Positions 8,873-19,653 of a DNA stretch of 64,000 bases are shown here, piece after piece. The notes beneath the pieces are model-generated. The model searched no databases, was not told the origin of the DNA, and saw only the letters and a program-made list of their open reading frames with translations. The translations under genes were made by a program, and so were the position numbers. This DNA comes from Numidum massiliense (GTDB taxonomy: Bacteria; Bacillota; Bacilli; Thermoactinomycetales; Novibacillaceae), in contig NZ_CTDZ01000009.1 in the NCBI RefSeq assembly GCF_001375555.1, forward strand, positions 2,659,758-2,723,757. The letters are read 5' to 3'. Every line of letters starts with the position of its first letter. The stretch's first letter is position 1.

Positions 8873-9646
8873 TTATAAGGCGTGAACCCCTCCATCCACC
8901 GCGATCACCTCACCAGTGACGTAATCAGAAGCGCGCGACGCGAGAAACAGAGCTGCCCCCTTCAAATCGGACTCGCCACCGAGGCGCCCAAGCGGCGTTT
9001 CCTCGAGTATTTGTTCCTTTCCCATCTCGATGAGCACGTGAGACATTTTCGTCGGAAAAAAGCCCGGTGCAATCGCATTCACCTGAATGTTGTACCGCCC
9101 CCACTTCACTGCCAAGTCTTTCGTAAACGTCATCACCGCGCCTTTGCTCGTGTTGTAACCGATCGTATCCATTAACCGCGGATCCGTTCCCCCGAAACCA
9201 GCGATGGAGGCGATGTTAATAATTTTTCCGCTTTTCCGTTCGATCATCGCCTTGCCCACTGTTTGGCTCATTAAAAAAGTGCCCGTCACGTTCACATCGA
9301 TCACTTTTTGCCAAGCAGCGAGCGGCATGTCGACGACCGGCGCCCCCCACGTCGCCCCGCTGTTGTTGACCAAAATATCGATGGCTCCGAAATGATGCAC
9401 TGTTTGTGCCACAACGCGCGCTACGTCTTCAGGCTTAGTGACATCGCAGGCAAACGCTAAAGACTGCACCCCTTGATCCCGCAGTTGCGCACTTACCTGT
9501 TCACAGACGTCTCGTTTTCGCGAACAGAGGACGACGTTGGCGCCCGCTTCGGCTAGCGCTTCTGCGATTTGTGCCCCGAGTCCACGCCCACCACCGGTAA
9601 CGAGCGCTGTCTTCCCGTTTAATTTAAACATATCAAACACATGCAT
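8873..9646 (-). CDS. SDR family oxidoreductase
   Basis: 257 residues, classical short-chain dehydrogenase. Cofactor motif TGGGRGLG near residue 17, NNSG (residues about 93-96), catalytic Ser in IINIASIAG and YNTSK with the catalytic Tyr and Lys. The C-terminus VTGEVIAVDGG is typical. An AGGGGG site precedes the ATG by 8 nt. It is probably an NAD(P)-dependent 3-hydroxyacyl or related alcohol dehydrogenase in the same acyl-CoA pathway as its neighbours. The 270 bp after it toward the acyl-CoA dehydrogenase hold only short CCCTGTTGGCTG-type repeats. Confidence 0.9.
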   Translation of the reverse strand: MHVFDMFKLNGKTALVTGGGRGLGAQIAEALAEAGANVVLCSRKRDVCEQVSAQLRDQGVQSLAFACDVTKPEDVARVVAQTVHHFGAIDILVNNSGATWGAPVVDMPLAAWQKVIDVNVTGTFLMSQTVGKAMIERKSGKIINIASIAGFGGTDPRLMDTIGYNTSKGAVMTFTKDLAVKWGRYNIQVNAIAPGFFPTKMSHVLIEMGKEQILEETPLGRLGGESDLKGAALFLASRASDYVTGEVIAVDGGVHAL

Positions 9647-9916
9647 CGCGTAACCCCCTAAATTCCTAAAATTCGTTAATATGACTCTAAATCGAGGTAC
9701 ACTAGTTTACGAGGATGCGCTTATGTTTCCTAAGCTCGATTGAACACACATTCAGACACTCATTCTCCTACATATCGTTAAAAATGCCTCGCATGCTGTC
9801 ACACATCGCCCACATGCCATAACACCTTCCACTCATGCCGCCACACTTCCCCTGTTGGCTGTAACATTTTCCCTGTTGGCTGCCACACCTTCCCAATATA
9901 CCGTTTAATCCTCTAC

Positions 9917-11125
9917 TCACGAATACTTCCGCAGTTCCAACTTCGCCAGTTGCGCTATGTGCACTTCATCGGGACCGTCGGCAAGCCTAAGTGTACGCGC
10001 ATTAGCCCAGTGTGCAGCCAACGGGAAATCGTCACTTACGCCTGCACCACCGAACGCCTGAATCGCCCGGTCGATCACGCGCAGCGCCATATTCGGCGCC
10101 ACCACTTTTATCATCGCAATTTCCGCCTTGGCCGCTTTATTGCCGACCGTGTCCATCATGTAAGCTGCCTTTAACGTGAGTAGCCGGGCTTGTTCAATCT
10201 CTATGCGCGACTGCGCGATCCATTCGCAAACGACGCCTTGTTCCGCTAACTTTTTGCCAAAGGCGACCCGCCCCTGTACACGCTTACACATTTCCTCTAA
10301 CGCGCGTTCCGCTGCCCCAATGAGCCGCATGCAATGGTGAATGCGTCCCGGTCCGAGCCTTCCTTGGGCAATGGCAAACCCTTTTCCTTCGCCCCACAAC
10401 ATATTTGCCGCAGGGACGCGCACGTTGTCGTATGTTATTTCCGCATGGCCATGCGGCGCGTGATCGTAGCCGAACACAGGTAACATGCGCTCAACGGTCA
10501 CACCCGGCGTATCGAGTGGCACGAGAATCATCGATTGCTGTTCGTGTCTGGCGGCGGTAGGATCCGTTTTACCCATGACGATTGCCAACTTACAGCGCGG
10601 ATCACCGGCGCCAGAGGACCACCATTTCCGACCGTTAATCACATAGTGATCGCCGTCTCTGACGATACTCGCTTCAATATTCGTCGCGTCACTGGAAGCG
10701 ACATCCGGTTCAGTCATGGAAAAACAGGAGCGAATGTCCCCTCGAAGCAGTGGCTGTAACCATTCTTCTTTGTGCGCCTCGGATCCGTACTGGACGAGCA
10801 CTTCCATGTTTCCCGTGTCGGGGGCGTTGCAATTGAACACTTCCGGCCCGATTAACGACCGCCCCATAATTTCACACAACGGCGCGTACTCAAGGTTCGT
10901 CAGGCCGGCACCGTATTCCCGATCCGGGAGGAACAAATTCCACAGCCCCTGCTCCCGCGCCTTTTGCTTCAATTCCTCCATAATCGGCGGTACGTCCGAC
11001 CAGCGACTCGCCTGCGCGTTCAGTTGTTGTTCGTACAGGTGTTCATTCGGATATACGTACGTTTCCATAAACTCGGTTAACTGCTGTTGTAAAGCGGTGA
11101 CTTTGCTTGAATAGGAAAAATTCAT
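9917..11125 (-). CDS. Acyl-CoA dehydrogenase family protein
   Basis: 402 residues from the ATG at 11125, which has GGAGGG and a promoter directly upstream. The frame is open to 11524, but those extra 133 codons are the remnant of a toxin gene, not part of this enzyme. Family features: [19 protein letters not shown] and [14 protein letters not shown] in the FAD-binding middle domain, and [16 protein letters not shown] near the C-terminus. It resembles the ACAD10/11-like group. Role: FAD-dependent alpha,beta-desaturation of an acyl-CoA, passing electrons to ETF. Confidence 0.92.
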   Translation of the reverse strand: MNFSYSSKVTALQQQLTEFMETYVYPNEHLYEQQLNAQASRWSDVPPIMEELKQKAREQGLWNLFLPDREYGAGLTNLEYAPLCEIMGRSLIGPEVFNCNAPDTGNMEVLVQYGSEAHKEEWLQPLLRGDIRSCFSMTEPDVASSDATNIEASIVRDGDHYVINGRKWWSSGAGDPRCKLAIVMGKTDPTAARHEQQSMILVPLDTPGVTVERMLPVFGYDHAPHGHAEITYDNVRVPAANMLWGEGKGFAIAQGRLGPGRIHHCMRLIGAAERALEEMCKRVQGRVAFGKKLAEQGVVCEWIAQSRIEIEQARLLTLKAAYMMDTVGNKAAKAEIAMIKVVAPNMALRVIDRAIQAFGGAGVSDDFPLAAHWANARTLRLADGPDEVHIAQLAKLELRKYS

Positions 11126-11141
11126 TATGTACCCTCCTTTC

Positions 11142-11176
11142 AATTTTATACTAACCGGTTGGTATGTTATTGTCAA
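11142..11176 (-). promoter_or_regulatory. Acyl-CoA dehydrogenase promoter with TetR operator
   Basis: On the minus strand: -35 TTGACA (11171-11176), 17-nt spacer, -10 TAGTAT (11148-11153). The near-perfect 18-bp palindrome ATACTAACCGGTTGGTAT (11148-11165) fills the spacer and -10. Palindromes centred on ACCGGT are typical of TetR regulators of acyl-CoA metabolism, so the regulator at 8065-8670 is the likely ligand-controlled repressor (inference). Confidence 0.8.
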
Positions 11177-11212
11177 TAAAAAATAGCACCTTAAATAGGT
11201 GACTGGGGATCG

Positions 11213-11524
11213 TGTAGAGATTTGATGGTCGTAAACGAACTGCTGGATACGGCTCACGGCTTCTTCGTAAGGTTCGATCGGCTTGGTGGCAATCGGCAGC
11301 TGGTGGAGTTGGGGGAAGATGTCGTCGATGTAGTGGGCTGCCTTCTTTTCTAGGGTGCTTATTTCATAGTCTACCACGTCTAAATCTTCTGGAGCAAGAA
11401 CTTTTCGCGCGCGCTTTAAGATCGTTAAGTACTCTGCAGGAATATCTCCTTGCCGCGAGTATTTATTATACCCTTCCCGCAAATAGTCCCCAATTGGCGC
11501 GGTGCGAACGACAAGTCGACTCAT
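11213..11524 (-). pseudogene. Truncated toxin N-terminal domain, in frame with downstream enzyme
   Basis: About 104 codons resembling the N-terminal domain of the effector at 41455-42618: [20 protein letters not shown] against ATLASEDLSAVDYALTRVEQ, then [20 protein letters not shown] against RPLEPYQNAVLTINQFMSDH. It has its own ribosome site (AGAGGTG) and ATG. The homology stops near 11213, where the acyl-CoA dehydrogenase promoter begins; pre-toxin and toxin domains are gone. By accident the frame stays open into the enzyme. Confidence 0.8.
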
Positions 11525-11713
11525 AGGATCACCTCTTTACATAGTTACCTGATTCTTAATGACAGGTTTCACTCGCTTCTTCTCCGTCGGTTCATCCTGT
11601 TGGCTGTTTCTGGGTGTCCTGTTGAGTCTTAATGCTGTCGATTTTAAGCGAGCAATTACTTTCTCGTTTCTGTTGACGACACATTCAGTCAATTCGCTCC
11701 ACCACGCTAATCG

Positions 11714-12034
11714 CTACCCGTCACGACAAGGAACCATCGCCAGGTCTTCATCGGTCGCGCGAAAGGTTTCGCTAATTTGCGTAGCGTTTTCCCCTAGTAG
11801 CTGTAAACTGTCGGACAAGAGCTCCATCATACTAATGAGTGCGTCGCAATAGTTGTATGTCGACACAAGGCTGCTTTCACTGATGCCTTGGACGTCGAGT
11901 AGCCCTTTGTAGTCGACGAGCCCATCGATCATTTCTTGCACATCCGTCGTTCCCCGTTCAATTGCCGTATGCAGTTCTTTCATCCGTGCCGGACTGATTA
12001 GGATTTGTTCCCCCACGCGAATCCCCCTCCCCAC
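11714..12034 (-). CDS. Small helical T7SS-type helper protein (relic operon)
   Basis: 106 residues, all-helical, paralogous to the 123-residue helper at 42648-43019. Shared blocks are GISESSLVSTYNYCDALISM against GFADSSLSQAVAYADALISL, and ENATQISETF against ENASNIAKTF. The last 20 or so residues of the paralogue are missing. It lies in the same relative place, just upstream of the toxin N-terminus. Whether it is still functional is doubtful because both flanking genes of its operon are broken. Confidence 0.6.
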   Translation of the reverse strand: MGRGIRVGEQILISPARMKELHTAIERGTTDVQEMIDGLVDYKGLLDVQGISESSLVSTYNYCDALISMMELLSDSLQLLGENATQISETFRATDEDLAMVPCRDG

Positions 12035-12201
12035 TGTCAGTCTTTCAGACCACTGTAAGCTTCCCCAACCAGTAACCCCCCAAAAATAAAGGGCCTACAT
12101 CCATTATTGTGCCCCTACCCCTTTTAACTTTTGTTCAAATCCTACAAGTATCGCAACTGTCCCTAAGAAAGATGCCGTTTTCTAGAGGGGCGGTGCCAAT
12201 T

Positions 12202-12466
12202 TTATAGAGAGATGCGATTCATCATGTGTTGACTTTCCTGTTCGGACTGGCTCAGCTGGTCATCGACTAAATACATCAGATCAATAAAAACCTGCAAGTA
12301 TTCTTCCGCCATTTGTGCGGTTTGGATGTAATCCTGGGCGGTACTTTTGAACGCTTGGGTCGTCTTTTGAATCGGCAGGGGAAAGGTCGACAGCCTCAAC
12401 TTTTGGGGCATGTGTCAGCTCGGCAATCACTTGTTGTAGACGATTGATACGTGAATCATAACTCAT
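12202..12466 (-). pseudogene. Fused remnant of two T7SS-type helper genes
   Basis: The first frame begins MSYDSRINRLQQVIAELTHA, matching the start of the helper at 43544-43909 (MDYDARMKQLGEIIRAFTHA). After about 28 codons a frame change leads into YIQTAQMAEEYLQVFIDLMY, matching the end of the WXG100-like helper at 43095-43427. A deletion thus joined two neighbouring genes out of frame. With 11714-12034 and 11213-11524 it forms a collapsed copy of the 41-44 kb operon in the same gene order. Confidence 0.75.
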
Positions 12467-12884
12467 CGGCGTTCACCTCTTTCGGCATCGATGTATCTCG
12501 TGGACAACGATTATTTTCGGTAATTACCTTGCTTCGGTAATTTCTTTGTTTACGATTGCTTTCTAGTAATGACCTTTAGCAATTAATCCCAGCGGTTATC
12601 CCTAGTGATTACTCACTACTTTCAACTGTTGGATAAGCAATTAAACATGGTAAATATTGCACGCCATAATCCGGTCAACCTCATTTATTTTGGTAGTTTT
12701 TTTACGTACAAGACACGATTCATCTTGTGGCATATAAATCAAGGTAACGGTAAAATACCCCATAAAGGTTAATATTACCCATAAAAAATCCCACCTACTT
12801 TGCAGGATTTCCGCAACAACTGTCGAAGTAAGTAAATAGCCTATTACTAAACTAACCACGAAGACAGAATGGAGGCTATGACGT
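12467..12884. other. Divergent intergenic region, relic operon / HTH-TPR gene
   Basis: AT-rich, with several GGTAATTACC-like words between 12510 and 12800. A minus-strand frame here (12641-12857) would encode about 72 residues with two hydrophobic segments (VVSLVIGYLLTSTVVAEI and WVILTFMGYFTVTLIYM). I see no ribosome site for it, so I do not call a gene. Promoters for both flanking units must lie here but none is convincing by eye. Confidence 0.4.
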
Positions 12885-14210
12885 ATGGGGCTTGACCCAC
12901 TTACACTCGGATCTCTCATTCGACAACGTCGCAAAGAACTTGGACTAACATTAAACGACTTGTCGACCGACACTATTTCCATTCCGACGATTAGCAATAT
13001 CGAGCGCGGAATTACTGGCAGCCTGACGAACGAAAAGGTTGCCTATATTCGTGAACAACTCGGTTTGACGGATAAAATGGTGGAACAAATGATGCAAAAA
13101 ACAGAAGCGGCAAACGACCGTTTCGAGTGCCGCCTTTCCACAATTAGACACCTCGCCGAATTGAAACTGTACGATGACGCGCAAAAAGTCGTGCAGGAGT
13201 TAGAAAGTGACCCACAATTAGTGGAATACCCGCTTTACGCGACAACGATGCACCTGTTGAAAGGTATCGTGTTGCGCAAGCAAAAACAGTGGGCACGTGC
13301 CACCGAAGTGTTTGAACAAGTGTTGCAGCAAATTGAGGAAAGTGACCTAGACCCGAGTGCTAACCTCGCTGCGGAAGCGTACTATAACTTGTCAATCGCC
13401 ACATTTTACGGTGAGCAAAACTTTGATAAAGCGATTGAATGCGCCGATTTGGCGATCGATACGTATTCCGAAGGAGGTAAACACCCCCAACTAAGAGGCC
13501 GCATCTTATACCATAAGGCTGTCTGCTTCTTCCACATGGAACAGTACGGTCAAGCGTATCGGTATACGATGGCAGCACGCAAAGCGAATAAGCCGACCGC
13601 GGACATGCGAACGTTGTTACTGACGTACAATTTAGAAGGGATCCTTCATAAACAGCAACAGCTACTCGATCAATCGCTTAAAGTGTTTCGAAAGGCAATC
13701 GAACTCTCGCATATGTACTATAATGACCCGTGGCTCAGTAGCGTGCTCTATCACAATTTAAGCCAAACTTACAAACACGACAAAGCGTACGGTCGCGCGC
13801 TACAAAGCCTCGACATAGCTTACAAACTGTGCCGACAAACGGATGATGAACACCAACGCGCCCTCCTTTATTTTTCATACGCCCAAGTGTATTACGAAAA
13901 AGGGGAACTGGAGCAAGCGACTGCGTATACCGATCGAGCGACTGAGTTAGCGCAAAAAGTAAAGCTTACGTCCGACTATTTAGAGATTCTTTTACTCAAA
14001 GCACAAATTGCGTTAGACAATAAGTCCGATGACGTACAGACCATTTGCGAAGAAGGCATTCAGTTAGCGGAGAAAAGCAAGTTGTTTAAAAAGCAAAAGC
14101 AATTCCATCTCATCTTAGCAACTTACTATAACCGGACAAGCAATCGCGATGCCTTCCAACAAGAAACGAAACGCATATTTAACGTCGAATCATTAATCCG
14201 CTCGTCATAA
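12885..14210 (+). CDS. HTH-TPR peptide-receptor regulator (RRNPP type), orphan
   Basis: 441 residues. An N-terminal XRE-type HTH (residues about 9-65: LGSLIRQRRKELGLTLNDLS, PTISNIERG) is followed by about 360 residues of TPR-like helical repeats (AEAYYNLSIATFYGEQNFDK, ALLYFSYAQVYYEKGELEQA). This is the RRNPP architecture (Rap, NprR, PlcR, AimR families) that binds re-imported peptides. GGAGG precedes the ATG. It is paralogous to the receptors at 51262 and 53034, but unlike them has no propeptide gene downstream; a terminator follows. It stands divergent to the relic toxin operon, which it may once have controlled (inference). Confidence 0.87.
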   Translation: MGLDPLTLGSLIRQRRKELGLTLNDLSTDTISIPTISNIERGITGSLTNEKVAYIREQLGLTDKMVEQMMQKTEAANDRFECRLSTIRHLAELKLYDDAQKVVQELESDPQLVEYPLYATTMHLLKGIVLRKQKQWARATEVFEQVLQQIEESDLDPSANLAAEAYYNLSIATFYGEQNFDKAIECADLAIDTYSEGGKHPQLRGRILYHKAVCFFHMEQYGQAYRYTMAARKANKPTADMRTLLLTYNLEGILHKQQQLLDQSLKVFRKAIELSHMYYNDPWLSSVLYHNLSQTYKHDKAYGRALQSLDIAYKLCRQTDDEHQRALLYFSYAQVYYEKGELEQATAYTDRATELAQKVKLTSDYLEILLLKAQIALDNKSDDVQTICEEGIQLAEKSKLFKKQKQFHLILATYYNRTSNRDAFQQETKRIFNVESLIRSS

Positions 14211-14263
14211 AGGCGGCATAAACAGACAGCATAAACATCCCGGACTGACCACTTCTATCTTTA

Positions 14264-14305
14264 TGCCCCCTGTAGGTAGACAGACTGTCTACTTGACAGG
14301 GGGCA
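14264..14305. terminator. Bidirectional terminator
   Basis: TGCCCCCTGT (14264-14273) pairs with ACAGGGGGCA (14296-14305), and an inner stem GTAGACAG / CTGTCTAC pairs within the loop. It separates the HTH-TPR gene from the converging licH-like gene. Confidence 0.7.
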
Positions 14306-14335
14306 CTTCGAACAGCACAGCTTCATTTCGTCTTA

Positions 14336-15661
14336 TTAACACTTCAAAGTAAAAAACTGCGGTAAGTGCTCCTTATGTGCTTCTAACATTTCATCAAAAA
14401 TTTGCTTCGCGAGTGTATCCGACGGGACGAGCGGATTAATCGTCATCGCTAGGAGAGCAGTATGATAATCCCCCGTTACAGCGGCCTCTGCTGCTACCCG
14501 CTCAAAAGACTTAATTTGTTGCACAAGTCCTCTTACGGAAACGGGAAGGTCACCTACTGCAAGAGGTTTCGGACCGTCTTTCGTGATGACGCAGTTCACT
14601 TCCACTGCGGAATCGCGTGGGATGCTGGCGATGGCGCCGTTATTTAACGTATTTACTGGCTGGATGTCGCCTTTATCATTGTAAATCGAATGGATCAAAC
14701 TGCAAGCCGCGTCACTGTAATACGCCCCGCCGCGTTTTTCAAGTTGAGTTGGTTTAACTGCTAAATTCGTGTCTCTGTATAACTCGAACAATTCTACTTC
14801 TAACTGTTTCACGACTTCTGCTCGCGTACCGACTGTCCGTGCCGCTTCCGCCTCTTCTTGCAACATCTCATCAGTCTTATAGTAGTAACGGTGGTAGGGG
14901 CAAGGAATAACTCCTAAACCTTTTAGAAAATCAGCCTCCCATGCGATTCCAGAAATGTTTTTCATCGTTAGTGCATCATTCGGGTCGCTCATTTTAGCTA
15001 TGACGTCGTCGAGAACACTGACACCGTCTAATAACACATCTAGTCCGTATACCATATGGTTCAATCCGGCAAATGGGACGAACACGCGACTCGGATCAAC
15101 CTTTAGAATTTCGGCGATCCCCATATGCATTCCGGTAGGAACATTGCACAGGCCGACAACTTTATTGCGCTTGCTATAACGTAAAACAGCTTCCGTTACC
15201 ATACCCGCCGGATTCGTAAAGTTCACTAGCCAAGCATCGGGGCAGAGCTCATCCATATCTTTACAAATATCGAGAATGACGGGAATGGTTCGCAACCCTT
15301 TAAACAGACCACCAGGGCCATTCGTTTCCTGGCCAATCACACCGTATTTTAGCGGAATCCGCTCATCTTTAGCACGTGCCTCTAACAGCCCGACGCGAAA
15401 TTGCGTCGTGACAAAATCGGCATCTTTCAACGCTTCTCTGCGATCCAACGTCAAATGAATATCCATCGGCACGCCGGCTTTGGCAACCATGCGCTTCGCT
15501 AGATTTCCGACTATTTCTAGTTTCTCCTTTCCTTCCTCAATGTCTACTAGCCATAGCTCTCTAACTGGTAGTTCATCGTACCGCTTGATAAAGCCCTCAA
15601 TCAGCTCTGGCGTATAACTTGACCCGCCGCCGATCGTTGCAATTTTAAGGCCGCTTTGCAT
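14336..15661 (-). CDS. licH: 6-phospho-beta-glucosidase, GH4 family
   Basis: 441 residues from the ATG at 15661 (GGGGG 8 nt upstream; a TTG two codons earlier is too close). The N-terminal NAD-binding motif is IATIGGGSSYTPELIEG. GH4 landmarks are VNFTNPAGMVTEAV, GLCNVPTGMH with the metal-ligand Cys, and FAGLNHMVYG. GH4 enzymes need NAD and Mn2+ and cleave 6-phospho-beta-glucosides by a redox mechanism. It is the last gene of a PTS operon whose order (IIB, IIC, IIA, GH4) matches licBCAH of Bacillus subtilis, used for lichenan and cellobiose fragments. Confidence 0.92.
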   Translation of the reverse strand: MQSGLKIATIGGGSSYTPELIEGFIKRYDELPVRELWLVDIEEGKEKLEIVGNLAKRMVAKAGVPMDIHLTLDRREALKDADFVTTQFRVGLLEARAKDERIPLKYGVIGQETNGPGGLFKGLRTIPVILDICKDMDELCPDAWLVNFTNPAGMVTEAVLRYSKRNKVVGLCNVPTGMHMGIAEILKVDPSRVFVPFAGLNHMVYGLDVLLDGVSVLDDVIAKMSDPNDALTMKNISGIAWEADFLKGLGVIPCPYHRYYYKTDEMLQEEAEAARTVGTRAEVVKQLEVELFELYRDTNLAVKPTQLEKRGGAYYSDAACSLIHSIYNDKGDIQPVNTLNNGAIASIPRDSAVEVNCVITKDGPKPLAVGDLPVSVRGLVQQIKSFERVAAEAAVTGDYHTALLAMTINPLVPSDTLAKQIFDEMLEAHKEHLPQFFTLKC

Positions 15662-15703
15662 GATCAAATCCCCCTGTCGTTATCGTTTTGATCAAGCATG
15701 ATC

Positions 15704-16045
15704 TCATGAAATTTGGCTGTTCACCATGCTTTTGACTGTCGCCAGCTCTTTGTGCATGTAAATCATTTCCTTCACGAGATCAGTCATCGTCTCCACACTC
15801 ATCATCTGATCTTCAGCATGCATCATCAGCAAAGATAGCGAAAGCTGTTCGCCAGCCGCCTCTTTTTGAATTAAATCAAAATGTGCGTGATGTCCTAACG
15901 ATAAATAGTCCTTCGATTCCTTTAACTTTGCTTCTGCCTCGGAAAACTTTCCGTCGCGAGCAGCATAGAGCGCTTCCATAACGAGGCTTTTTGCTGTACC
16001 TACATGACTAATAATATTGAAGGCGACGAGCTCCATTCCTTCCAT
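15704..16045 (-). CDS. licA: PTS beta-glucoside IIA component
   Basis: 113 residues from the ATG at 16045. Lactose/cellobiose-family EIIA: three-helix protein with LGHHAHFDLIQKEA and the phospho-accepting histidine (about His-76) in LMMHAEDQMM. It takes the phosphate from HPr and passes it to IIB. It lies 42 nt upstream of the GH4 gene and 34 nt after the IIC gene. Confidence 0.93.
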   Translation of the reverse strand: MEGMELVAFNIISHVGTAKSLVMEALYAARDGKFSEAEAKLKESKDYLSLGHHAHFDLIQKEAAGEQLSLSLLMMHAEDQMMSVETMTDLVKEMIYMHKELATVKSMVNSQIS

Positions 16046-16079
16046 CAAAAAACACCCTTTACTTGTGAACTTAAGACGT

Positions 16080-17408
16080 TTACTCGTTATCTGTTGCCGT
16101 AATCTCTGCCGCTTTGTTTGCAGCCATTACAAACGGCAAGTAAATGATAGTGGAAACGGCCAAACAGAGAAAACCGATCAGTAGGGCGATCCAGTTGCCA
16201 CCCGTTCCGAAAAAGGCAATCAACGGTCCTGGCGTCGTCCACGGTACTTGATAAGCAACCGGTGGAATTAACCCTGTCGCAATCGCCGTATAACCAATGA
16301 GAATGTTCACGGCAGGTACGAGAATGAACGGTAAGATCAAAATTGGATTCAATACAACTGGGAGACCAAATATGACCGGTTCATTAATGTTAAATAACCC
16401 TGGTGCTATGGAAAGTTTACTTATATCACGATATTCCTTCCGCTTCGACACAATAAAAATCGCGATGATTAGCCCTAGCGTCATCCCCGAACCGCCGTAG
16501 TTGGCAAATGCGTCGTTGATCGCCCACGTCACCGGGTATGGTGCCCCCCAAGCTGACCCGTGAGCTGCGACATAATTTAAGTTTTCCAAAGTCGGTTCGG
16601 CAAACATCGCTTCCCGAATGGCCGCAACGGTGTTCGGACCGTGAATGCCGAATACCCATAGTAGGTTAGAGACGACCGCTAAAACAACGAGAGACACAAT
16701 ATTCGTACCAAGGTTTTTCAACGGAGTTTGCAGGACGGCGTAAATGAACTCATGCATGCCTTTCGGATATAGTGCGACAATAATCGCATTCGCGATGGAA
16801 AATCCTACAGTAATTATGATGATCGGAATTAGCACTTTAAAGGTGCGGGCAACGGCTGGCGGCACTGCCGGCGGCATACTAATTTGTAACTTACTCGATT
16901 TCGATAAACGGCTAAATATTTCCCCTACAATCAGGCCAACAATGATCGCCACGAACAGTCCTTGTGCACCTAACCATTGCGTCGTTAAAAAATTGACCCC
17001 ATCAACTGCTTTATACGGCGGGTAGACGATAAAAAACGTCGATAAAGCTGTCAAGCCACAGAGCAATTCATCCGCTTTCAAAGAGACCGCTAAATTTCGC
17101 GCCACGAGAAAGACGATAAACATTGCCATCACGTTCGTTGAACCGTTTAAAACAGGTGTAAAAACGTCCTGATAATCAGCTAGATTAGGAAACAACTTGT
17201 TCAAGAACAATAACTCGGAAATAAACCCGTCAGGAGACAAAATAGCAAAGTTGATCAACACGATTAACGAACCGGCTAAAGTAATCGGGAACGCAAGAAT
17301 AAAAGCATCCCGAATTGCTACAATATGCCGCTGCGCGTTAAGCTTCGTCGCAATCGGTACGAGCGCTTTTTCCATGAATTTTTCAAATGTCCCCATGAAC
17401 CCCATCAT
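16080..17408 (-). CDS. licC: PTS beta-glucoside IIC permease
   Basis: 442 residues with about ten membrane helices, matching the full length of the lactose/cellobiose-family EIIC (PTS_EIIC). Family motifs visible are HGPNTVAAIREAMF, NINEPVIFGLPVVLNP (containing the conserved NEP substrate motif) and PGPLIAFFGTGG. It imports and phosphorylates the beta-glucoside with IIB. GGAGG lies before the start. Confidence 0.94.
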   Translation of the reverse strand: MMGFMGTFEKFMEKALVPIATKLNAQRHIVAIRDAFILAFPITLAGSLIVLINFAILSPDGFISELLFLNKLFPNLADYQDVFTPVLNGSTNVMAMFIVFLVARNLAVSLKADELLCGLTALSTFFIVYPPYKAVDGVNFLTTQWLGAQGLFVAIIVGLIVGEIFSRLSKSSKLQISMPPAVPPAVARTFKVLIPIIIITVGFSIANAIIVALYPKGMHEFIYAVLQTPLKNLGTNIVSLVVLAVVSNLLWVFGIHGPNTVAAIREAMFAEPTLENLNYVAAHGSAWGAPYPVTWAINDAFANYGGSGMTLGLIIAIFIVSKRKEYRDISKLSIAPGLFNINEPVIFGLPVVLNPILILPFILVPAVNILIGYTAIATGLIPPVAYQVPWTTPGPLIAFFGTGGNWIALLIGFLCLAVSTIIYLPFVMAANKAAEITATDNE

Positions 17409-17582
17409 CGTTACCTCCGTCTCAAATTAGGTTGTGTCTCCCTTTACGTTAAAGCGGTATCATCGGCTGCCAAACGTCTAGTCATTGCGTTTGTAGCAAA
17501 CACGCGATCATTTGCTGTATCACATGCAATACGCAACTGTGACTAACATTTGGCAGACCGACGGTTAACGTGCACACGACAA

Positions 17583-17888
17583 CTACTGTTCAATGAGTGC
17601 TAACGCATTCTCTAATACCGCTTTACCATTCATTCTTCCGTAGTCTTTCATATCGATGACCGTAACAGGGACTCTTCCGGCGATCATTTCATCGACTTGA
17701 GCTTTCTGGTAACGAACTTGTGGCCCTAATAGTACAATGTCTACCTCATCGGCGACAGATGCACATTCGGACACAGGCAATGCAAAAATTTCAATTTCCA
17801 CCCCTTTTTCTTTAGCCGCTTCTTCCATTTTATTGACTAACAAACTAGTAGACATTCCGGCAGCACAGACTAACAAAATCTTTTTCAT
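17583..17888 (-). CDS. licB: PTS beta-glucoside IIB component
   Basis: 101 residues. The active-site cysteine is Cys-8 in ILLVCAAGMSTSLL, followed by the typical LLGPQVRYQ. A 174-bp gap without a gene separates it from the IIC gene, larger than elsewhere in the operon; it could carry an internal regulatory element but I see no clear hairpin there. Confidence 0.94.
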   Translation of the reverse strand: MKKILLVCAAGMSTSLLVNKMEEAAKEKGVEIEIFALPVSECASVADEVDIVLLGPQVRYQKAQVDEMIAGRVPVTVIDMKDYGRMNGKAVLENALALIEQ

Positions 17889-18145
17889 TTCAACTATCCC
17901 CTTATCCCCTTTTTAACAGTTTGTGACGCCAATCCATCTTGTTTCCCTTCGCAATCCGCTGTGCCTCGACTGCCTTCAATAGAGCGCTTCTTCTCGCTTG
18001 TGCGTACGTTTAAACTGAGCCGGATCGGGATTGAGCCTCGTTAGCTGTCGTTACTCTCGTTAGCTGTCGTTACTTATGATGCGGCAAAGACGAGTGGCGT
18101 TGCAGTGCCAATGGGCAGACGGATCCAGATCCACCCACTTTAGCC

Positions 18146-19597
<1,452 letters not shown>

Positions 19598-19653
19598 CTA
19601 CTTTAAACATAGCGCCTTGACGTAACGGAGTAAATATGAGACGGGTATCTTGT

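Noticed and set aside
9917-11524. 535-residue acyl-CoA dehydrogenase with a novel N-terminal domain
   Set aside because: Promoter, operator, ribosome site and ATG at 11125 show a normal 402-residue enzyme; the extra part matches the toxin N-domain.
12641-12997. Minus-strand ORF with two hydrophobic segments upstream of the HTH-TPR gene
   Set aside because: No ribosome site, its first half is antisense to the HTH-TPR start, and there is no recognisable family. Left as an intergenic note.
14211-14335. Propeptide gene after the orphan HTH-TPR receptor
   Set aside because: All frames in the 125 bp were read; none has a start with a ribosome site, a hydrophobic signal and a stop like the two real propeptides.
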